From an uncultured Mycoplasmataceae bacterium (GTDB lineage Bacteria; Bacillota_I; Bacilli_A; Mycoplasmatales; Mycoplasmoidaceae): a stretch of 6,350 bases of DNA. Under the pieces are notes generated by a model. It worked only from the letters and a program-made list of their open reading frames with translations, did not search any database and had not been told where the DNA came from. Positions 1 to 6,350 of this stretch are shown here, piece after piece. Position 1 is the first letter of the stretch, and every line of letters starts with the position of its first letter. The position numbers were made by a program, and so were the translations under genes. The stretch lies in assembly GCA_947176635.1 (NCBI GenBank), contig CAMWRJ010000029.1:1-6350 (forward strand). Reading direction: 5' to 3'.

Positions 1-1043
1 GTATAGATATTTTAATTTCTAAATATATTTTTAACTTTATTAAAAATCTTCAAACAACTGATAATAAAAAATTAGAAGAATATATTTCAACTCCAAGATT
101 TGTGAATAATTCTTTAAGAATAGAATTAAAATCAAGTCTTGAATATTATAAATTTGCATCTGATTCTATAAGTAATATTGATATTCAATCAGATTTTATT
201 TCTTTATTAAATATTACATTATTACCAACGCCAATAGCTTCATCAGAATCTTGTTTTACATGAAGCGGAAATACAATTACAGGTTTAACAAGTTTAGGAA
301 GACAACAAAATAATCTTGTTTTACCAAAAAGAGCTAATGCTCTTACTACAAATGCTTTTGTAGATTGTAATTTTACAAGTATAGATATGTCGTTGTCTAA
401 TATAACTCATCTACCTAGAGGAGATGGTAGTTATAATAATAGTTTATTTTGTAATTGTAGAAAATTAGAAACTGTAATTTTACCTTATAATTTAGTAGAA
501 ATTGGCTGAAGAACTTTCTATAGTTGTGAAAAATTAAATAATTTAGCAATTCCCGACACAGTTATAAGTTTAGATCGTGAATATTTATTTGGTGCATGTA
601 GTTCATTATCTAATATAATTCTTCCAAAACAAATGTCTGGAAATATTGGTAATTTTGCATTTTTAGGTTGTAGACAGTTAAAAACCATTAATATTCCAGA
701 AGGAATTGTTGGATTAAATTGAGCATCTTTTTTAGATTGTTCAGGTTTAGTGAGTATTAATCTACCAAATAGCTTAAGAATAATTGATAAAGGGGCATTT
801 GAAAGATGTACATCACTAGAAACTGTTAATTTAAATAATAATTTACAAACAATAGGAACATATGCTTTTTATGATTGTAAAAATTTAAGAGAAATTAGAA
901 TACCAAATTCAGTAACAAGTATTGGAACAAATGCTTTTAACACTGGTGGAGGAGCACTACCTAATTTAGTAATATATGTTAATAGCACTAATGTTCAAAA
1001 TTTAGTAAAAAAAGTATTTACTGGTACTGTTATTTTAAATTAG
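1..1043 (+). CDS. BspA-like leucine-rich-repeat protein, C-terminal part (5' end outside window)
   Basis: The frame is open from the left edge (first full codon at 3) to a TAG at 1041-1043, giving 346 visible residues. It contains three TGA codons read as Trp (residues 87, 169, 240). About 85 residues without repeats come first. A 'W-x-G-N-x-I-T-G-L' segment (about 87-95) then opens a leucine-rich-repeat domain of the LRR_5/BspA type, with the pattern 'L-x-x-I-x-I-P-x-x-V-x-x-I-G-x-x-A-F-x-x-C'. The cysteines fall at 152, 175, 199, 223, 246, 269 and 292, every 23-24 residues. The last unit lacks the Cys and ends in a short capping tail. No membrane segment or anchor is visible, so any signal peptide, lipobox or N-terminal membrane helix must lie upstream. 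In this family such proteins are usually secreted or on the cell surface and bind host or partner-cell molecules. That role is inferred here. The gene faces uvrB and ends in a hairpin terminator. I am confident of the family and not of the ligand. Confidence 0.85.
450..947 (+). repeat. Tandem LRR_5/BspA-type protein repeats (about seven units of 23-24 codons)
   Basis: Conserved cysteine codons start at 456, 525, 597, 669, 738, 807 and 876, a period of 69-72 bases. Each unit carries the same skeleton: Leu and Ile strand residues, a Pro after the strand, an 'I-G'-like turn, then Phe and Cys. An earlier Cys (codon 366) is 30 codons before the first of these, so one divergent unit with an insertion of about seven residues probably precedes them. 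The repeats are diverged at the DNA level, so this is a protein-repeat region and not a fresh DNA tandem array. Confidence 0.85.
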
Positions 1044-1070
1044 TTATTATATAAGTAACGACTGTAAATT

Positions 1071-1115
1071 AAAATACTAATTGCTATATTAATGTTAAGC
1101 AATTAGTATTTTTTT
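1071..1115. terminator. Strong hairpin terminator between convergent genes, probably bidirectional
   Basis: A perfect 15-bp inverted repeat has arms at 1071-1085 and 1098-1112 and a 12-base loop. On the plus strand it runs into seven T residues (1109-1115), the classic form of an intrinsic terminator, 27 bases after the stop of the leucine-rich-repeat gene. On the minus strand the hairpin begins 16 bases after the uvrB stop and is followed by TTTT-AA-TTT. It could therefore also end the mgtE-uvrB transcript, with a weaker U tract. The convergent arrangement supports shared use. Confidence 0.88.
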
Positions 1116-1128
1116 ACGTTTAAACAAT

Positions 1129-3111
1129 TTATTTCTTTAATTGTTCTAATTTAATTTCTAAATCAAAAATTACATCTCTAACTTCTGCAGCTTTTTCATA
1201 TTCTTGATCTTTAGCATAATCTAGCATTTGTTTCTTTAATTGTCTAATAGTTTTTTGGATGTTTTCTTTATCTGGATTTTTAGCTTCTAAAATTTCTTTA
1301 AAATTTGAATTATTAAATTCTTCTCTAATAGGCTTAATAATTGTTTGAGGAATAATATTATGTTTTAAATTATAAGATTCTTGAATTTGTCTTCTTCTTG
1401 CTGTTTCAGTAATAGCAATTTTCATTGCTTCTGTTATTTCATCACCATACATTATTACTTTACCATTTGCATTACGAGCAGCACGTCCAATAATTTGAAT
1501 TAATGATTTTTCACTTCTGAAAAATCCAGGTTTGTCAGCATCTAAAATTAAAACTAAACTAACTTCAGGAACATCTAATCCTTCTCTTAATAAGTTAATA
1601 CCAATAACAACATCATAGATACCTTTTCTTAAATCATTAATAACTTTAGTACGTTCTAATGTTTTAAGTTCATTATGCATGTATGCAGCTTTGATTTGTT
1701 TTTCTTGTAAATATTTTGATAATTCTTCAGCCATTTTAATAGTCATTACGTTGATAAAAGTTCTTTCTTTTTTCTCAATTTGTTTATTAATTTGGATTAA
1801 AATGTCATCTACTTGATTTGTTGCTGATTTTAATTCAACAATTGGATCTAAAAGACCAGTTGGTCTTACAATTTGTTCTACAATAATATCATTAGAATAT
1901 TTGATTTCTCAGTCATTTGGTGTTGCTGAAACAAAAATAGAATGAGAAATTTTATCTAAAAATTCATCAAACATTAAAGGTCTATTGTCTAATGCACTAG
2001 GTAATCTAAAACCATAATTAACTAATGATTCTTTTCTTGATCTGTCTGTATTATACATCCCTCTGATTTGTGGGACACTAATATGAGACTCATCCATAAT
2101 TAATAATCAACCATCTTTGTTATCAAAAAAGTCAAAAATTGTATATGGAGTAGACCCAGCTGGTCTATGTTCTAAAAATCTAGAATAATTTTCAATTCCT
2201 GCACAATAACCAAATTCTTTAATAGCTTCTATATCATAATTTGTTCTTTGTTCTATTCTTTGAGCTTCTACAAATTTATTTTGTTTATAAAAATATTTAG
2301 ATCTTTCTTCTTTTTCTTTATTAATTTCTTCAATTGCTTCATCTAATTTATTTCTATTAATAACATATTCATTAGCTGATGTAATATTAAAACTTTGTAA
2401 TTCTTCAATAATGTGTAAATTTAAAGAATCAACTTTTAAAATTTTTTCAATTTCATCTCCAAAAAAACTAATTCTAATAAAGTAAGAATCATCATATCCA
2501 GGAGCAATATCTAATACGTCTCCTTTATTTCTAAATGTTCCACTTTTTAAATTAACATCATTATTTGTATAGTTTAGCATTACAAGTTTTTCTCTAATTT
2601 TTTTAGGAGAAATAATTTGATTTTTTTCAATATTAAAACTAAATTCTAAGAAATCACTTTTAGAAACTGATGCATAAATTGCAGCAACTGATGCAACAAC
2701 AATAACATCATCAGCTGTTGCTAATGAGTTTAAAGTTGATATTCTCATTTTTTCAATTTCTTTATTAGTTAATGAACTTTTTTCAATATATAAATCTTTT
2801 GATGCAACATAAGCTTCTGGTTGATAATAATCGAAATAAGAAATAAAGAATTCAACTTTATTATTTGGGAAAAATTCTTTTAATTCCATATATAATTGTG
2901 CTGCTAAAGTTTTATTATGAGCCATTACTAAAGTCTTTTTTTGTGTTTTTTGAATAACATTAGCAATAGTAAAAGTTTTACCAGTACCTGTAGCACCAAG
3001 TAAAACTTGTGATTTAACATTATTATTAATATTATTTGATAATTGTTTAATTGCTTCTCCTTGATCACCACTAGGAGTCATTTTTGAAACTAATTCAAAT
3101 TTCTTTTTCAT
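1129..3111 (-). CDS. uvrB: UvrABC system protein B (excision nuclease helicase subunit)
   Basis: UvrB receives DNA from UvrA, verifies the lesion with a weak ATP-driven helicase and a beta-hairpin inserted between the strands, and recruits UvrC for incision. It acts in the cytoplasm in nucleotide excision repair. The protein is 660 aa, typical for the family, with TGA read as Trp at residues 335 and 401. Visible motifs in order: Walker A GATGTGKT (39-46); beta-hairpin start [10 protein letters not shown] (92-101); 'G-I-E-N-Y-S-R' in the middle; Walker B-type DESH (340-343); 'R-P-T-G-L-L-D-P' just after Trp401; 'N-L-L-R-E-G-L-D' (about 506-513); motif [11 protein letters not shown] (539-547); and a C-terminal UVR motif (about 625-660) for UvrA/UvrC contact. 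The ATG at 3111 has an AGGA eight bases upstream. It lies 10 bases after mgtE, so it is probably the second gene of that operon. Oddities: Phe93 where most homologues have Tyr, and a changed stretch after the hairpin. The identification is very secure. Confidence 0.97.
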
Positions 3112-3119
3112 AATTTAAT

Positions 3120-3123
3120 TCCT
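3120..3123 (-). promoter_or_regulatory. Shine-Dalgarno of uvrB overlapping the mgtE stop codon
   Basis: On the minus strand AGGA (3123 down to 3120) lies eight bases before the uvrB ATG at 3111. It shares its first two bases with the TAG stop of mgtE (3124-3122). The overlap suggests that ribosomes ending mgtE help start uvrB (translational coupling). It also supports this ATG as the true uvrB start. Confidence 0.7.
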
Positions 3124-4621
3124 AACTAATCATAAATTGCATAACAGGTAATAATGAACCAATTCCGATACTGAATAATAAAGCTGTTGATGAAACATCT
3201 AATAATGTAGCAATTAAAGGAGCAGACATTACAGTTGGGTCTTTTCCTAATTTAGTTGCAAGTAATGGTAAAACTGCACCTAATGTTTTAGATAAAATAA
3301 TTGCTAATCATAAAGCTACTGATGTAGCTGCTGCAATTATTACACAAATTGTATATGGATTTGAAAAAGGTGGTTTAAATGTATCTTTTGGTATATCACC
3401 AATTCCTGGTATTGCAAAGAAAATTAATAATCTAATAAAATTTATTAACATTAATAATCCACCAGTTACAACACCAACTAAAAACTCTTTAAAAATAACT
3501 TTACTATATTCTTTTTTTGTAACTTCACCAATTGATAATGAACGCACAACAGAAGCGACAGACTGACTACCAGCATTACCACTAGTACCTGTTATGACTG
3601 GAAGAATTGGAATTAATAAAACTGAAGATAAACTTGAAGAAGAAACAATTTTTGTTACACTATCACCTCAAATTTGAAATTGTTCAATAACAAAACTTGT
3701 TAATGTTGCTGAAACCATTAAAATCACTAATCAAAAAATTCTTGATTTAACAATTGATCAAATTGAAGATTTCATATAAGAATTTTTTAATTCTGTAATA
3801 CCATACATGTTATAGATATCTTCAGTTACTTCATCTTCTAAAGCAGGTAAAATATCATTGTAGTTAATTACCCCTACAAGAATTTGATTATCATTTACAA
3901 CAGCTAATGTGTTTACTGAATAATCTTGAAATATATCAACAATTTTTTCTGTTGAATCATCAGGATTTACAAATAATATATCTTCATTCATTATTGATTG
4001 TACTTGTGTTGATTGGTTTTCACAAAAAATTAAATCTTGTAATGAAACATTACCTAATAATTTATTATTTAAACTAGTTACATAAAATGTTGTATTTTTT
4101 TCAAATTCATCATAATTTTTACGATATTCAGAAATACATTTACTAATAGTTCATTCAGAATTTAAATTAAAAAATTCAGGGTTCATAATTGAACCTGCTT
4201 CACCTTCATTAAATGATGAAATTTCTTTAATTTGTTGTCTTGTTTGAGAATTTAATGAAATAATTATTTTTCTTTTTAATCAGTCTTCATTACAGTCTTT
4301 AATAATATCAACAACTTCATCTGGGAATAAAGAATTAATAATTATTTTTAATTGACTATTTGTAGCTTCTTCAAGTATTCCTAATTGTAATTTAGGATAT
4401 AAACTTTGAAAAACAACTCTTATTTTATTTTTATCTAATAACATCAAAACAAAAATTGATAAGTTAGTGTTTAATGATAAATCTAAAACATCACTTATTA
4501 CATCTATTTTTTGTTTTTTAACAATTTTTTTAGCAAACTCGATATTTTTACTTTCAAAAGATCTAGATAGTATTTGTTCAAGTTGAGCTATTTTTGATAT
4601 TGGTTTTTTTACACTCTTCAT
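3122..4621 (-). CDS. mgtE: Magnesium transporter/channel MgtE
   Basis: MgtE is a dimeric Mg2+ channel of the plasma membrane. Its cytosolic domains bind Mg2+ and close the pore when internal Mg2+ is high. The protein is 499 aa with six TGA-coded Trp (114, 157, 288, 297, 318, 438). Visible parts: an N-terminal helical domain (about 1-135); CBS domain 1 starting at AGSIM (142-146); CBS domain 2 (about 207-262); the acidic linker EDEVTEDIY (262-270) leading to the plug helix; and about five membrane helices from 290 to 495. The family signature PVITGTSGNAGSQS is at 341-354. The last helix region has 'L-G-K-D-P' (D461) and ATLLD (471-475). Asp475 probably matches the pore Asp432 of Thermus MgtE. 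The start is fixed because a stop codon lies only two codons upstream of the ATG. Odd: an extra loop of about 20 residues near 404-422, rich in Pro and Gly, between two helices. First gene of a likely mgtE-uvrB operon. Confidence 0.95.
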
Positions 4622-4633
4622 CCATTATTATAA

Positions 4634-4640
4634 CCCTTCT
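4634..4640 (-). promoter_or_regulatory. Candidate ribosome binding site of mgtE
   Basis: On the minus strand AGAAGGG (4640 down to 4634) is the only purine-rich, G-containing tract before the ATG. It sits 12 bases from the start codon, which is slightly long. It is an imperfect match to the usual AGGAGG. Confidence 0.5.
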
Positions 4641-4669
4641 TGATTTGAAATCATTTTGACTAATATAAA
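4640..4669 (+). promoter_or_regulatory. Candidate sigma-70-type promoter of mnmG
   Basis: TTGATT (4640-4645) and TATAAA (4664-4669) are separated by 18 bases, an acceptable -35/-10 pair. Transcription would start near 4676, about 60 bases before the mnmG ATG. The palindrome at 4641-4653 overlaps the -35 box. By-chance matches are common in DNA this rich in A/T. Confidence 0.4.
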
Positions 4670-4671
4670 TT

Positions 4672-4680
4672 ATTTTAACA
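4672..4680 (-). promoter_or_regulatory. Candidate extended -10 promoter of mgtE-uvrB
   Basis: On the minus strand TGTTAAAAT (4680 down to 4672) fits the extended -10 pattern TGnTATAAT with one mismatch. A TTGAGA at 4703-4698 lies 20 bases upstream, too far for a normal -35, but an extended -10 does not require one. It would give a leader of roughly 45 bases carrying the AGAAGGG site. A second TATAAT (4632 down to 4627) is too close to the ATG unless the transcript is leaderless. In such A/T-rich DNA both calls are tentative. Confidence 0.35.
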
Positions 4681-4735
4681 TTTTTTATTTTTTGATTTCT
4701 CAAAATAATCATTTTTTCATAAAATTATTATAGTT

Positions 4736-6350
4736 ATGAAAAAATATGATGCAATAGTAGTAGGAGCAGGGCACGCTGGATTAGAAGCGGCTTTCGCTTT
4801 AGCAAAATTAAATAAAAAAACAGCGCTTTTTAGTTTAAATAAAAAATCAGTTGGAATGATGCCATGTAATCCATCAATTGGTGGACCTGCAAAAGGTATA
4901 GTTACACGTGAAATTGATGCATTGGGAGGAATGCAAGCAAAAGCAGCTGATGCTAATCAATTACAAATGAAAATTTTAAATTTATCTAAAGGTCCTGGTG
5001 TTTGAGCATTAAGAGCACAAATTGATAAAGTTGAATATTCAAAATGATTTTTAAATCAAATAAAAAAACAAAAAAAATTAGATTTAGTGATTGATGAAGT
5101 ATGTGAAATTTTAGCAGAAAATAATAAAGTAATTGGAATTAAAACAAAAAAAGATATTTATCAAGCTAAAACAGTTGTAATAACAACAGGAACTTATTTA
5201 AATTCAATAACACATAAAGGTAATGATTCAAAAAAAGAAGGGCCTGATGGTTTAGAATTTTCAAGTCATTTATCAGAAAATTTAAAAAAATTAGGTTTAG
5301 ATTTAATTCGTTTAAAAACTGGTACACCTGCAAGAATTTTAAAAGATTCAATAGATTATTCAGTATTAGAATTAGAACCAGGAACAAATGATAAATTATG
5401 TTTTAGTTTATTTGAAGAAAATTATTTAGATTTCGATAAACAATTACCATGTTACATTTTACACACAACACCTGAAACTCATCAATTAATTAATGAAAAT
5501 TTAGATAAATCAGCAATGTATGGTGGAATTATTAATGGTATAGGACCTAGATATTGTCCGTCAATTGAAGATAAAATTGTAAAATTCCCAGATAAACCAA
5601 GACATCAAATTTTTGTTGAACCAGAATCAAAAAGTTTAGATACTATTTATCTTGCTGGTTTTTCAACATCAATGCCAATTGATATTCAAGATAAAATGTT
5701 AAGAACCTTACCAGGATTAAAAGATTGTGTTGTTAAAAAATACGCATATGCAATCGAATATGATGCAATCAATCCAATGTGTATTAATTTAACATTAATG
5801 TCTAAAGATATTCAAGGTTTATTTTTTGCTGGGCAAATAAATGGAACTAGCGGTTATGAAGAAGCAGCTGCACAAGGATTAATTGCTGGTATTAATGCAC
5901 ACAATTACATTGAAAATAAAGAACCATTAATTTTATCAAGAACAGAATCTTATATAGGCGTAATGATTGATGATATTGTAACAAAAGGTATTAGTGAACC
6001 TTATAGATTGCTAACTTCTCGTGCTGAACACCGTTTATTTTTAAGAAATGATAATGCAGATGATAGATTATTAAAATATGGATATCAAACAGGATTAATC
6101 AATAAAAAGATTTGAAAAAAATATACTAATAAAAATGAACAATACCAAAAAATATTAGATTATTTAAAATCTAAAACGATTGGGCAAACTGAACAATTAA
6201 AAAACCAAGAAGTTAAAACAAATTCAATGCTTTATGATTATGCAAAAAGACCTGAAATTAAACTTTATGATTTATTAAATAAAATTGATTTTTTAAAAAA
6301 TGTTAAATTAACAAAAAGAGAAATTGAAAATTTAGAAATTAGAATTAAAT
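4736..6350 (+). CDS. mnmG: tRNA uridine-34 5-carboxymethylaminomethyl modification enzyme MnmG (3' end outside window)
   Basis: MnmG (GidA) works in a complex with the GTPase MnmE. Together they use FAD, NADH, methylene-tetrahydrofolate and glycine (or ammonium) to place a (carboxymethyl)aminomethyl group on wobble U34 of tRNAs that read codons ending in A or G. The window holds 538 residues, with TGA as Trp at 90, 104 and 460. Visible: FAD Rossmann motif GAGHAG (10-15); CNPSIGG (44-50) with Cys44; '[11 protein letters not shown]' (270-280) with Cys274; '[17 protein letters not shown]' (365-381); then the C-terminal part beginning 'Y-I-G-V' (406), with 'S-R-A-E-H-R-L' and 'K-R-P-E-I'. Cys44 and Cys274 probably match the conserved Cys47 and Cys277 of E. 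coli. The window ends close to the expected 'I-K-Y-E-G-Y' segment, so perhaps 70-90 residues are missing. The ATG follows an in-frame stop at 4706-4708. No Shine-Dalgarno is visible before it. The gene is transcribed divergently from mgtE. The identification is very secure. Confidence 0.97.

Larger units (their letters stand above)
4622..4735. promoter_or_regulatory. Divergent intergenic region between mgtE and mnmG
   Basis: These 114 very A/T-rich bases must hold the start signals for both mgtE (leftward) and mnmG (rightward). They contain candidate promoters for each direction and two short inverted repeats: TGATTT-G-AAATCA at 4641-4653, and TTTTGA-TTTC-TCAAAA at 4690-4705. The region is too short, and too poor in G/C pairing, to hold an M-box type magnesium riboswitch. 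No small RNA gene is evident. Confidence 0.75.

Noticed and set aside
450..947. CRISPR-like or satellite DNA repeat suggested by the 69-72 base period
   Set aside because: The period is conserved at the protein level only. Units differ widely in DNA sequence and encode standard LRR_5 repeats.
750..1043. A separate small gene starting with the GTG at 750
   Set aside because: The GTG is an internal Val codon in the middle of a leucine-rich repeat. The same frame is open back to the left edge once TGA is read as Trp.
4604..4610. Run of seven A (minus strand) near the start of mgtE, and A7/A8 runs in mnmG at 5062-5077, as phase-variation switches
   Set aside because: Homopolymers of this length are common in such A/T-rich DNA and here simply encode Lys pairs. 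Neither gene type is a usual target of phase variation.
1129..4621. uvrB and mgtE as broken genes split into several fragments
   Set aside because: All breaks are TGA codons in one continuous frame, and family motifs run smoothly through each break. With TGA as Trp both genes are full length, so they are not pseudogenes.
4622..4735. Magnesium-sensing riboswitch (M-box) upstream of mgtE
   Set aside because: The space before mgtE is only 114 bases, shared with a divergent gene. It lacks the G/C-bearing paired elements expected of the M-box.
5166..5387. Minus-strand open frame of 73 codons inside mnmG, rich in Leu and Asn
   Set aside because: It lies antisense to a strongly conserved gene. Its Leu/Asn-rich, low-complexity composition is what the reverse complement of A/T-rich coding DNA gives. 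No start signals or family features are visible.

Overview
The window is a visibly A/T-rich piece of a Mollicutes (mycoplasma-type) chromosome. The main evidence is the genetic code: all four protein genes are interrupted by TGA codons in frame. Reading TGA as tryptophan (translation table 4) restores full-length members of known families. I count 14 in-frame TGA codons and no in-frame TGG, so in this window every tryptophan is written as TGA. The genus cannot be fixed from the sequence. A mycoplasma that carries BspA-like leucine-rich-repeat proteins fits, and the Malacoplasma/Ureaplasma side of the group is a low-confidence guess.

Layout from left to right. (1) Positions 1-1043, plus strand: the C-terminal 346 residues of a BspA/LRR_5-type leucine-rich-repeat protein, cut off by the left edge. 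It is probably a surface protein and is the only clearly accessory gene here. (2) Positions 1044-1128: a short convergent intergenic region with a strong hairpin terminator that probably serves both sides. (3) Positions 1129-3111, minus strand: complete uvrB (660 aa), the damage-verification helicase of nucleotide excision repair. (4) Positions 3122-4621, minus strand: complete mgtE (499 aa), a CBS-domain-gated magnesium channel. The two minus-strand genes are 10 bases apart, and the uvrB Shine-Dalgarno overlaps the mgtE stop codon, so they look like a mgtE-uvrB operon. (5) Positions 4622-4735: a 114-base divergent promoter region with candidate promoters in both directions and a small palindrome. 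(6) Positions 4736-6350, plus strand: mnmG (gidA), the FAD subunit of the tRNA wobble-uridine modification enzyme, cut off by the right edge about 70-90 residues before its expected end.

The three housekeeping genes act in separate processes (DNA repair, Mg2+ uptake, tRNA modification), and I see no sign that they form one system. One link is worth noting. MnmG-type modification of U34 is expected on the tRNA-Trp(UCA) that reads UGA, and mnmG itself contains three UGA codons. I found no RNA genes, insertion sequences, CRISPR array or origin. I do not see a convincing undescribed system. The leucine-rich-repeat protein, the divergent promoter with no visible mnmG Shine-Dalgarno, and small family-level deviations in UvrB and MgtE are the points most worth a second look.
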